A DNA stretch of 19,692 nucleotides. Source: an uncultured Alphaproteobacteria bacterium. GTDB taxonomy: Bacteria > Pseudomonadota > Alphaproteobacteria > Rhizobiales > Ancalomicrobiaceae. Positions within the stretch are counted from its first letter, which is position 1. Every line of letters begins with the position of its first letter. A program made the position numbers and the translations under genes. A model generated the notes under the pieces. It saw only the letters and a program-made list of their open reading frames with translations. It was not told the origin of the DNA and did no database searches. Location: positions 1-19,692 of the forward strand of contig CALFRR010000218.1 of assembly GCA_937919435.1 (NCBI GenBank), in the 5' to 3' direction. Positions 6,715 to 13,751 of the stretch are shown here, piece after piece.

Positions 6715-7719
6715 ATGAGCGACCGTCCGACCCACGATGCGCCCGCAGACGTCGCGCACGGGGGCCCGGCCCGCGGCGAGACCGCCGGTTCCGGCCACCC
6801 GCATGCCGGACACGGTGCGGCGGGCGGTGCGCCGGTCTATCCGCCGGGCTACGATCCGATCACCCACACCTTCCGCCCGCCGGCCGCGGAAGCGGCGGCG
6901 CCCGCGGCGGGAGGCGTACCGGCCGTTTCGGGGGCCGTCTGCCCGGTCGATCACACCGCCTTCGCGGCGCGGCCGACCGACGGGGTTCGGCGGACGATGG
7001 TGGTGACCGGCGCGAGCCGCGGCATCGGGCATGCGATCGTGCGCAAGTTCGCGGCCGAGGGCTGGCGGATCCTGACCATCTCGCGCCATCCCTTCGAGAG
7101 CGCACGCTGCCCCTGGGAGGCCGGGCCGGAGGATCACGTCCAGGTCGATCTGGTCGACCGAGACGGGGTCGCCCACGCGATTCGCGACATCCGCACCAAG
7201 CTCGAGGACGGGCCGCTCAACGCCCTGGTCAACAATGCCGGCATCTCGCCGAAGGGACCGAACGGCGAGCGCCAGAATTCGCTGACCACGCCGATGGAGA
7301 CGTGGATGCGGGTGTTCCACGTCAATCTGCTGGCGCCGATCCTGCTCGCCCGTGGGCTGTTCGACGAGTTGAAGGCGGGGCAGGGGGCGATCGTCAACAT
7401 CACCTCGGTGGTCGGCCACAAGGTCCACCCCTTCGCCGGGACCGCCTATGCGACCTCCAAGGCGGCGCTGACGGCGCTCACCCGGGAGATGGCGGCCGAC
7501 TTCGCACCGCACGGAATCCGTGTGAATGCAATCGCTCCCGGCGAGATCTTCACCGACATCCTGTCGCCCGGAACGGAGGAGAAGTTCCTGCCGCTGATCC
7601 CGATGCACCGGCTCGGACGGCCCGAGGAAGTGGCCGAACTCGTGCATTTCCTGTGTTCGCAGGCGGCCTCCTACATCACCGGCGAAGAGATCAACATCAA
7701 CGGCGGACAGTTGCTCTGA
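6715..7719 (+). CDS. fixR: FixR-like short-chain dehydrogenase/reductase
   Basis: This is an SDR-family oxidoreductase. The Rossmann cofactor motif is TGASRGIG (98-105), the structural motif is NNAG, the catalytic Ser is in VNITSVVG, and the YATSK (Y-x3-K) pair is present. It should therefore be catalytically competent with NAD(P)H, but the substrate is unknown. Its position directly before nifA matches fixR of the Bradyrhizobium fixR-nifA operon, which is the reason for the name. At 334 residues it is longer than B. japonicum FixR (278 aa) because about 93 Ala/Pro/His-rich residues precede the SDR domain. This extension includes GHPHAGHG and CPVDH. GAGGTGA lies just before the chosen ATG. 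230 nt separate it from nifA. Confidence 0.8.
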   Translation: MSDRPTHDAPADVAHGGPARGETAGSGHPHAGHGAAGGAPVYPPGYDPITHTFRPPAAEAAAPAAGGVPAVSGAVCPVDHTAFAARPTDGVRRTMVVTGASRGIGHAIVRKFAAEGWRILTISRHPFESARCPWEAGPEDHVQVDLVDRDGVAHAIRDIRTKLEDGPLNALVNNAGISPKGPNGERQNSLTTPMETWMRVFHVNLLAPILLARGLFDELKAGQGAIVNITSVVGHKVHPFAGTAYATSKAALTALTREMAADFAPHGIRVNAIAPGEIFTDILSPGTEEKFLPLIPMHRLGRPEEVAELVHFLCSQAASYITGEEININGGQLL

Positions 7720-7730
7720 GGTTTCCGTCC

Positions 7731-7758
7731 ATTTGGTCAAATCGACGAGATCTCATCG
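7731..7758 (+). promoter_or_regulatory. Paired palindromes in the nifA leader
   Basis: ATTTG-GT-CAAAT (7731-7742) is directly followed by a 16-base near-palindrome at 7743-7758 centred on GAGATCTC, with one mismatched pair. The first resembles but does not match FNR/FixK sites (TTGAT/C-N4-A/GTCAA). They start 11 bases after the fixR stop and could be operators. No regulator can be assigned from sequence. Confidence 0.35.
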
Positions 7759-7780
7759 GTGAATGCACGTACACGACGTG

Positions 7781-7794
7781 GCGTCGTCTGTCGC
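7781..7794 (+). promoter_or_regulatory. Second RegR/PrrA-type site candidate, in the nifA leader
   Basis: GCGTC-GTCT-GTCGC has the same half-sites and the same 4-base spacing as the site upstream of fixR. It lies 155 bases before the nifA ATG and overlaps an inverted repeat, ACGACG-TGG-CGTCGT (7773-7787). If functional it would give nifA its own redox-responsive input in addition to read-through from fixR. Confidence 0.45.
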
Positions 7795-7949
7795 TTGGTG
7801 AGCAGTTGCGAGCCGAATGTGCAGGAATCCGCCGAAGCTGATGCGAATTGCGGCGTGACATTTCCTCGAGCACGACCCAGCATCGGATCTGCCTGCAACG
7901 ATGGGCCGGACCGTTCCTCCGTCCGGCCATCCGTCGGGGAGTCCGTGTC

Positions 7950-9734
7950 ATGGGGATTGCGACGACGGCCATGCCGACCGCCTCCGCCGACCGCGTGTCC
8001 GAGCCGCCGCGGCCGGTGATCGCTTCCAAGGCCAACGCCGAGATGGCGCTGTTCGGGATCTACGAGATCTCGAAGATCCTGACCAAGCCGGCACGCCTGG
8101 AAACGACGCTGTCCAACGTGGTCAACGTGCTGACCTCGTTCCTTCAGATGCGGCGCGGGATGATCGTGGTGCTCGACGCGGCGGACGAGGTCGAGATCGT
8201 CGCCGCCGCCGGTTGGGCCGAGCAGAAGCACGGCGCGGCGCGGGCGATCGATTCGCTGCCGCGTGCGGTGATCGACCGGATCGTCGCGACGACGACGCCG
8301 CTGGTGGTTCAGGACGTCGCCCACGAGCCGCTGTTCGGCGGGGCCAAGGAGCTCGACACCGACCGTCCCGACGTCCGCGTCTCCTTCGTCGGGGTGCCGA
8401 TCAAGGTCGAGCACAAGGTGGTGGGGACGCTGTCGATCGACCGGGTATGGGACGGGCTGACCCAGTTCCGGATCGACGACGATCTGCGGTTCCTGTCGAT
8501 GGTCGCCAATCTGATCGGGCAGACGGTTCGGCTGCACCGGATCCTGGCGGCCGATCGGCAGCGGCTGCTCGACGAACGCGGGGCGCTCGAGAAGGCGCTC
8601 GGGGCGGAACTCGCCGAGCGCCGGGTGGTGCCGCGGGTCGAGGGGATCGTCGGCGAGAGCGAGGCGGTGAAGCGGGTGCTGGCCACCATCGCGGTGGTCG
8701 CCAAGTCGAATTCGACCGTGCTGCTCAGGGGCGAGAGCGGCACCGGCAAGGAGCTGTTCGCCCGGGCGATCCACGATCTCAGCCCGCGCAAGGGGCGCGC
8801 CTTCGTCAAGCTGAACTGCGCGGCGCTGCCGGAGAGCGTGCTGGAGAGCGAGCTGTTCGGCCACGAGAAGGGCTCGTTCACCGGCGCGGTCGGCCAGCGG
8901 GCCGGGCGCTTCGAACTCGCCCACGGCGGGACCCTGCTGCTCGACGAGATCGGCGAGATCTCGCCGGCGTTCCAGGCGAAGCTGCTCAGGATCCTCCAGG
9001 AGGGCGAATTCGAACGGGTCGGCGGCACCAAGACCCTCAAGGTCGACGTCCGTCTGGTCTGCGCCACCAACAAGAACCTGGAAGAGGCCGTCGCCAAGGG
9101 CGAGTTCCGCGCGGATCTCTACTATCGGATCAACGTCGTGCCGATCTTCCTGCCGCCGCTGCGGGAGCGGCCCGGCGACATCCCGCATCTGGCGCGCGCC
9201 TTCGTCGACCGGTTCAACGCCGAGAACGGACGCCATCTGGTGTTCGCCTCGTCGGGGCTGGACCTGCTGTCGCGCTGCTACTTCCCCGGCAACGTGCGGG
9301 AACTCGAGAACTGCGTCCGGCGGACCGCGACGCTGGCGCGGGCGGAGACGCTGTCGGCCGCCGATTTCGCCTGCCACACCGGCGACTGCCTCTCCGCACT
9401 CCTCTGGAAGAGCACGCCGAAGAAGCCGGGGCCGAGCCCGATCGACGTTCTGGCGGCGGGTGGCGAGATCCGCCCGGAACCGATGCCGATCGCTATGCCG
9501 CCGCTGCCGGCGGCGCCGTCCGTCGGCGTCGACGAGGTGGAGCCGCCGCTCTGCGAGCACGCCGACATCGACTGTCCGGCGCGGAGCGGGCGATCGAACG
9601 AACGGGAGCGTCTGATCGACGCGATGGAGCGGGCCGGCTGGGTCCAGGCCAAGGCGGCCCGGCTCCTCGGACTGACGCCGCGTCAGATCGGTTATGCGCT
9701 GAAGAAGCGCGGAATCGAACTGAAGCGCTTCTGA
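7950..9734 (+). CDS. nifA: Nif-specific sigma-54 activator NifA (oxygen-sensitive type)
   Basis: NifA is the enhancer-binding protein that opens sigma-54 promoters of nif genes. The 594 residues comprise an N-terminal GAF domain (about 30-200) and an AAA+ domain with Walker A GESGTGKE (261-268), the sigma-54 contact loop GSFTGA (308-313) and Walker B GTLLLDEIGE (327-336). A linker and a C-terminal helix-turn-helix (about 565-590, AKAARLLGLTPRQIGYALKK) follow. Cysteines at 443, 455, 475 and 480 give C-x11-C-x19-C-x4-C, the metal-dependent oxygen-sensing signature of alphaproteobacterial NifA. ATG 7950 was chosen because GGGGAG lies nine bases upstream. A TTG at 7848 would add 34 unconserved residues. 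Its targets in this window are the nifB and nifH promoters. Confidence 0.97.
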   Translation: MGIATTAMPTASADRVSEPPRPVIASKANAEMALFGIYEISKILTKPARLETTLSNVVNVLTSFLQMRRGMIVVLDAADEVEIVAAAGWAEQKHGAARAIDSLPRAVIDRIVATTTPLVVQDVAHEPLFGGAKELDTDRPDVRVSFVGVPIKVEHKVVGTLSIDRVWDGLTQFRIDDDLRFLSMVANLIGQTVRLHRILAADRQRLLDERGALEKALGAELAERRVVPRVEGIVGESEAVKRVLATIAVVAKSNSTVLLRGESGTGKELFARAIHDLSPRKGRAFVKLNCAALPESVLESELFGHEKGSFTGAVGQRAGRFELAHGGTLLLDEIGEISPAFQAKLLRILQEGEFERVGGTKTLKVDVRLVCATNKNLEEAVAKGEFRADLYYRINVVPIFLPPLRERPGDIPHLARAFVDRFNAENGRHLVFASSGLDLLSRCYFPGNVRELENCVRRTATLARAETLSAADFACHTGDCLSALLWKSTPKKPGPSPIDVLAAGGEIRPEPMPIAMPPLPAAPSVGVDEVEPPLCEHADIDCPARSGRSNERERLIDAMERAGWVQAKAARLLGLTPRQIGYALKKRGIELKRF

Positions 9735-9764
9735 GCGATCCGGTCGCCGGATCGACGGCGTCTC

Positions 9765-9890
9765 ATACCGAGTTCACGAAATTCGGACTCGTCCGAATTT
9801 CGTGAGTCACGGCCCGACCGGCCGACGCCCGTTCGGGCTCGCCTTCGCGGACGAAGCTCCGAACGGGTCGGAACTTCATCCGCTCGGTAT
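9765..9890. repeat. 126-bp double-hairpin element between nifA and the GGDEF gene
   Basis: The tract is bounded by 8-bp terminal inverted repeats, ATACCGAG (9765-9772) and CTCGGTAT (9883-9890). Inside are two hairpins. The first (9774-9805) has 15-bp perfect arms and a 2-base loop. The second (9828-9867) has CCCGTTCGG/CCGAACGGG outer arms and CTTCG/CGAAG inner arms. The right end also resembles the left arm (18 of 24 positions). This looks like a dispersed palindromic element or a MITE-like remnant. Its right end overlaps the stop codon of the - strand gene. Confidence 0.6.
9774..9805. terminator. Bidirectional terminator-like hairpin
   Basis: Perfect 15-bp arms (9774-9788, 9791-9805) enclose a two-base loop between convergent genes. 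The arms include AAATT/AATTT, so each strand has a short U-rich segment. It is well placed to end both nifA and the diguanylate cyclase transcripts. Confidence 0.6.
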
Positions 9891-11038
9891 CAGGCGACGG
9901 CGGCGAGGACGACGCAGTTGCGGCCGCGCCGTTTGGCGTCGTAGAGCGAGCGATCGGCGGCGATCAGCCGTTCCTGGAAATCGGTGCGGGTGGCGTCGGC
10001 GAAGGCGATGCCGACGCTGACCGTGGCGCTGACCGGGTTGCCGTCGGCGACGATCACGCTGTCGGCGAAGCGGCGCCGGATTCGGTCGGCGGCCTCGATC
10101 GCCGACGTCCCGCCGGTCCGGGGGGCGGGCAGCACCACGGCGAACTCCTCGCCGCCGATCCGGGCGGCGGTACCGGCGAGACCGATTTCGCGAGTGAGCA
10201 CATCGGCGAAGCCGGTCAGGAAGCGGTCGCCGATCGCATGGCCGAAACGGTCGTTGATCTGTTTGAAGCGGTCGAGATCGAACATCAGGATCGCCTGTCC
10301 GGGGGACATCGGCCGTTCGCCGTGATGCTCGATCAGACCGCGCCGGTTGAGCAGACCGGTCAGCGGGTCGGTCAGGGCGTCGCGACGATGGCCGTGGGCG
10401 CGCCGGGCCTGGGCCAGCGCCAGGGACAGACCACCGATGCCGGTCATCGAGACGATCCAGACGACCGCCGATGTGTTCTCCACCAGATTGACCGGTGCGG
10501 CGCCGAGGGCCATCCGGCCGTCGATCGCCAACGCCGCCCCGCAGGCGAAGAAGGAGAGGGCGCAGACCGCATAGAGGCCGGCGATCGCCCCGAGCTGGAT
10601 CGGCGAATCGGCCCGTTGCCCGGCGTAGATCAGCGCGGTCCACATCAGCATCAGGCCGGCCCAGGTGTTGTCGAAGATCAGAGCCGCCCCGTCGAGGCCG
10701 AGGTACATCGGGGCGAGGCAGCCGAAGACGCCGATCGCCGCCGTGGCGATCGTCGAGCCGACCGGCAGTCCGCCGTCGCGGAACTGGACGGAGGCGGCAC
10801 GGATCAGTGCCAATGCCATCGGCATCACCGCCAGCGCGAGGACGAGGTCGACCGGATCGGCGGTGCCGACGTAGCGCGCGTAGAGCAGTGCGTGAACGAC
10901 GATCAGTCCGATTCCGCTCATCCAGGTGAGCAGGAAACGATCGATCGGCGTCGCCATCCAGACGGCGAAGGTGGCGATCGACAGGCTGGCGCCGGCACAG
11001 GCGATCGCCATGATCAATGTCGCGTGGTCGACCGCCAT
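9890..11038 (-). CDS. Membrane diguanylate cyclase (GGDEF)
   Basis: This enzyme should make cyclic-di-GMP from two GTP. The 382 residues have an N-terminal membrane region (residues 1 to about 210, six or seven hydrophobic segments) and one C-terminal GGDEF domain (about 218-380). The domain starts with DALTDPLTGLLNRRG. It has the metal/substrate segment FDLDRFKQIND (253-263) and the active-site motif GGEEF (295-299), so it is probably active. The inhibitory RxxD motif expected just upstream is replaced by GLAG, so product feedback may be weak. The N-terminal region is not a sensor domain I can name. It is convergent with nifA and divergent from nifB, so it splits the two nif genes. Confidence 0.92.
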   Translation of the reverse strand: MAVDHATLIMAIACAGASLSIATFAVWMATPIDRFLLTWMSGIGLIVVHALLYARYVGTADPVDLVLALAVMPMALALIRAASVQFRDGGLPVGSTIATAAIGVFGCLAPMYLGLDGAALIFDNTWAGLMLMWTALIYAGQRADSPIQLGAIAGLYAVCALSFFACGAALAIDGRMALGAAPVNLVENTSAVVWIVSMTGIGGLSLALAQARRAHGHRRDALTDPLTGLLNRRGLIEHHGERPMSPGQAILMFDLDRFKQINDRFGHAIGDRFLTGFADVLTREIGLAGTAARIGGEEFAVVLPAPRTGGTSAIEAADRIRRRFADSVIVADGNPVSATVSVGIAFADATRTDFQERLIAADRSLYDAKRRGRNCVVLAAVA

Positions 11039-11230
11039 GCCTTCCTGCGTCCCCGGTCCTCGGATCCCAACTGATCTGTATGGAGATTACGTTGCGTCCG
11101 TGAACGAATGCTGAAACGCACGTTACATGTCGCATCTCTGCCATGCAGAGTTGTCGTACGAGACCGGTCCCGAGCCGGGGGCGGAGCGGATCTCACCGGC
11201 CCCGACGTCCGACAAACGCCGCTCCGGCTC

Positions 11231-11246
11231 TGTCGCACACCCGACA
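11231..11246 (+). promoter_or_regulatory. NifA upstream activator sequence for nifB
   Basis: TGT-N10-ACA is a perfect match to the NifA enhancer consensus, here in the extended form TGTCG-N6-CGACA. Its centre is about 108 bases upstream of the predicted transcription start, a normal distance for NifA. Confidence 0.88.
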
Positions 11247-11319
11247 GGAATGTCGACAAGCCCGCGCGAACGGACCCTCCGCTTCCGTCGTCCGCTTGAT
11301 TCGTCTGGGATTTCTCCTC

Positions 11320-11334
11320 TGGCACGAGGGTTGC
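11320..11334 (+). promoter_or_regulatory. Sigma-54 (-24/-12) promoter of nifB
   Basis: TGGCACGAGGGTTGC has GG and GC elements exactly ten bases apart and matches the consensus TGGCACG-N4-TTGC. Transcription should start near 11346, about 25 bases before the nifB ATG. Confidence 0.93.
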
Positions 11335-11370
11335 GAATTGGGCTTCGCACCTTGCCGAGGGAGTGTTGCG

Positions 11371-12855
11371 ATGAACCGGCCGATGATTTCCCTGGAGAGC
11401 CTGTTCCAGCCGATCGACGTCGAGGCGCTGGAAACGGCGGCGCGTTCGGGCGGCTGTTCGTCGTCCGCCTGCGGCTCGTCGGCCAAGCCCGACGACATGG
11501 CCGCCGACGTCTGGGAGCGGATCAAGGATCACCCCTGCTATTCGGAAGAGGCGCACCACTGGTTCGCGCGGATGCACGTCGCGGTGGCTCCTGCCTGCAA
11601 CATCCAGTGCAACTACTGCAACCGCAAGTACGACTGCGCCAACGAGAGCCGTCCGGGCGTCGTCTCCGAGAAGCTCACGCCGGAGGAGGCGATGCGCAAG
11701 GTGATCGCGGTGGCCAACGAGGTGCCGCAGCTGTCGGTGCTCGGCATCGCCGGTCCCGGCGACGCCTGCTACGACTGGGCGAAGACCCGGGCGACCTTCG
11801 CCGACGTCGCCCGGCGGATTCCCGACATCAAGCTGTGCATCTCGACCAACGGTCTGGCGCTGCCCGACCGGGTCGACGAACTGGTCGAAATGAACGTCGA
11901 CCATGTCACGATCACCATCAACATGGTCGATCCGGAGATCGGGGCGAAGATCTATCCGTGGATCTTCTACGCCGGTCGGCGCTGGGAAGGCGTCGAAGCG
12001 TCGAAGATCCTGCACGAGCGGCAGATGCTCGGGCTCGAGATGCTGACCGCCCGCGGCATCCTGACCAAGATCAATTCCGTCATGATCCCCGGCATCAACG
12101 ACGACCACCTCGTCGAGGTGAACCGCTGGGTGAAGGCGCGCGGCGCCTTCCTGCACAACGTCATGCCGCTGATCTCCGATCCGGCGCACGGCACCCGTTT
12201 CGGACTGACCGGCCAGCGCGGGCCGACGCCGATGGAGCTGAAGGCGCTGCAGGACCGGCTCGACGGCGGCGCCAAGCTGATGCGCCACTGCCGCCAGTGC
12301 CGGGCCGACGCGGTCGGCCTGCTCGGCGAGGACCGCGGCCAGGAGTTCACCCTCGACCGGTTGCCGGAAGAGGTCGCCTACGATCCGTCGAAGCGCGAGG
12401 CCTACCGCGAGATCGTCGCCCGCGAGCGCGGCGACCACGGCGCGGCGAAAGCGGCGGCGGTCGCCGCGGTCAAGGAGACCGCGACCGACGCCAAGCTCCT
12501 GATCGCGGTGGCGACCCACGGCGGCGGCCGGATCAACCAGCACTTCGGCCATGCCCGCGAATTCCAGATCTACGAGGCGGGACCGAAGGGGATCGCCTTC
12601 GTCGGTCACCGCAAGGTCGAGGCGCAATATTGCGAAGGCGGCTGGGGCGAGGATGCGACCCTCGACACGGTGATCGCGGCGCTCGACGGGGTGGCGGTGG
12701 TGCTCTGCGCCAAGATCGGCGACTGCCCGAAGGAAATGCTCGACGCCGCCGGGATCCACGCCACCGACGAATTCGGCTTCGACTACGTCGAGGCGGCGAT
12801 CGGCGAGGTCTATGCCCGCCGCTTCGGCACCCGCCCGAGCGTCGCCGTCGCCTGA
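11371..12855 (+). CDS. nifB: Nitrogenase cofactor biosynthesis protein NifB
   Basis: NifB is the radical-SAM enzyme that fuses two [4Fe-4S] units with a carbide to make NifB-co, the precursor of the FeMo cofactor. The 494 residues show the SAM cluster motif C-x3-C-x2-C (C76, C80, C83 in CNIQCNYC). Further Cys candidates for the K clusters are C29/C34 and C307/C310 (HCRQC). A C-terminal NifX/NafY-like domain (about 375-485, LLIAVATHGGGRINQHFGHAREF) makes this the two-domain form. GAGGGAG lies seven bases before the ATG. It heads a run of nif genes under the NifA/sigma-54 promoter upstream. Confidence 0.98.
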   Translation: MNRPMISLESLFQPIDVEALETAARSGGCSSSACGSSAKPDDMAADVWERIKDHPCYSEEAHHWFARMHVAVAPACNIQCNYCNRKYDCANESRPGVVSEKLTPEEAMRKVIAVANEVPQLSVLGIAGPGDACYDWAKTRATFADVARRIPDIKLCISTNGLALPDRVDELVEMNVDHVTITINMVDPEIGAKIYPWIFYAGRRWEGVEASKILHERQMLGLEMLTARGILTKINSVMIPGINDDHLVEVNRWVKARGAFLHNVMPLISDPAHGTRFGLTGQRGPTPMELKALQDRLDGGAKLMRHCRQCRADAVGLLGEDRGQEFTLDRLPEEVAYDPSKREAYREIVARERGDHGAAKAAAVAAVKETATDAKLLIAVATHGGGRINQHFGHAREFQIYEAGPKGIAFVGHRKVEAQYCEGGWGEDATLDTVIAALDGVAVVLCAKIGDCPKEMLDAAGIHATDEFGFDYVEAAIGEVYARRFGTRPSVAVA

Positions 12856-12919
12856 CCGATTTTCCGCGGATCGGGCGCGCCGCCCGGTCCACAACTGCTC
12901 ACCCTCAGGAGAGAGAACC

Positions 12920-13117
12920 ATGGCCTTCAAGATCGTCGCTTCCCAGTGCACCACCTGCGGCGCCTGCGAGTTCGAGTGCCCGTCGGGCGCGATCAGCATG
13001 AAGCGGGACGTCTACGTGATCGATCCGGCGAAGTGCACCGAGTGCGTCGGTTCGTTCGACACCCAACAGTGTGCCGCCGTCTGTCCGATGCCGAAGACCT
13101 GCGTCAAGGCCGCCTGA
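12920..13117 (+). CDS. fdxN: Nif-associated 2x[4Fe-4S] ferredoxin
   Basis: This 65-residue protein carries two cluster motifs. The first is C-x2-C-x2-C-x3-C followed by Pro (CTTCGACEFECP). The second is C-x2-C-x8-C-x3-C with Pro after it (CTECVGSFDTQQCAAVCP). The expanded second motif is typical of FdxN-type ferredoxins, which sit next to nifB and supply electrons for nitrogenase or NifB. CAGGAGAG precedes the ATG at good spacing. It lies 64 nt after nifB with no promoter seen between, so co-transcription is likely. Confidence 0.93.
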   Translation: MAFKIVASQCTTCGACEFECPSGAISMKRDVYVIDPAKCTECVGSFDTQQCAAVCPMPKTCVKAA

Positions 13118-13148
13118 AGCTGCGGACGGCGAACCGAAGGAGGGGCCG

Positions 13149-13475
13149 ATGGGTCTGGGGCGCGAGGAGGAGGTCGAGATCCACCGGCCGCCGGTGTTCC
13201 TGCCCGGCGAGAAGGTCCGGGCCCGCCGACTGGTGAAGAACGACGGCACCTATCCGCGCCGCGAGATCGGCGAGCCCCTGGTGTTCAAGGGCGACGTCGG
13301 ATGGGTGCGCGACATCGGCACCTTCCTGCAGCAGTTCTTCATCTACGCGGTCGAGTGGCCCGATCGGGGCACCATCGTCGGGATGCGGGGCAAGGAACTG
13401 GAGAGCCTCGATCGGATCGAGGCGGCGTCGCCGGCGGCGGAAGCCGAGGGTCGGCGCGGTCGACGGCACGCGTGA
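13149..13475 (+). CDS. nifZ: Nitrogenase maturation protein NifZ
   Basis: NifZ helps mature the P-cluster of the MoFe protein. The 108 residues contain the family core FLPGEKVRARRLVKNDGTYPRREIGEPLV, then KGDVGWVRDIGTFLQQFFIYAVEW and VGMRGKELESL. The C-terminal 20 residues are a variable basic tail. AAGGAGG lies five bases before ATG 13149, which settles the start. It is 31 nt after fdxN and 14 nt before nifT. Confidence 0.94.
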   Translation: MGLGREEEVEIHRPPVFLPGEKVRARRLVKNDGTYPRREIGEPLVFKGDVGWVRDIGTFLQQFFIYAVEWPDRGTIVGMRGKELESLDRIEAASPAAEAEGRRGRRHA

Positions 13476-13489
13476 GGGGGGACCCACCG

Positions 13490-13702
13490 ATGAAAGTGAT
13501 GATCCGCAAGAGCGCCAAGGGCCTGTCGGCCTACATCCCGAAGAAGGATCTCGAGGAACCGATCGTCGAGATGGAGAACGAGGCGCTGTGGGGCGGTTCG
13601 ATCAGGATGAAGAACGGTTGGGTGCTGATCCTGCCGGAGATGCCGGCCGACACGAAGCTGCCGATCACCGTCAACGCCCGCAAGGTCGGCGACGACGAGT
13701 GA
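13490..13702 (+). CDS. nifT: NifT/FixU small protein
   Basis: The 70 residues match the NifT/FixU family: MKVMIRKSAKGLSAYIPKKDLEEPIV, then WGGSIRMKNGWVLILPEMP. The exact role is unresolved in all organisms, and deletion usually gives little phenotype. It follows nifZ directly in the usual nifB-fdxN-nifZ-nifT order. GAGGGGGGA lies upstream of the ATG. Confidence 0.94.
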   Translation: MKVMIRKSAKGLSAYIPKKDLEEPIVEMENEALWGGSIRMKNGWVLILPEMPADTKLPITVNARKVGDDE

Positions 13703-13710
13703 TCGAAACG

Positions 13711-13726
13711 GGCCGGTTCGCCGGCC
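13711..13726 (+). other. GC-rich stem with TTCG loop after nifT
   Basis: GGCCGG-TTCG-CCGGCC begins eight bases after the nifT stop and 25 bases before the SIR2-like gene. There is no T-run, so it is more likely a processing or stability hairpin or an attenuator than a terminator. Confidence 0.5.
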
Positions 13727-13751
13727 GGACGACGACGAGAGGAGGATGAGC

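Larger units (their letters stand above)
11039..11370. other. Divergent control region between the GGDEF gene and nifB
   Basis: No gene is visible in these 332 bases. The right half holds the nifB NifA site and sigma-54 promoter listed separately. The left half has a short inverted repeat CTCTGC-CAT-GCAGAG (11136-11150). I could not pick a promoter for the - strand cyclase with confidence. Confidence 0.7.

Noticed and set aside
7795..7811. TTGG...TTGC resembling a -24/-12 promoter in the nifA leader
   Set aside because: The GG and GC elements are nine bases apart rather than ten, and the -24 box lacks CAC. Sigma-54 tolerates spacing changes poorly.
11136..11150. Short CTCTGC/GCAGAG inverted repeat near the GGDEF promoter
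   Set aside because: Six-base arms are common by chance, and no promoter elements are aligned with them. It is noted only inside the intergenic entry.
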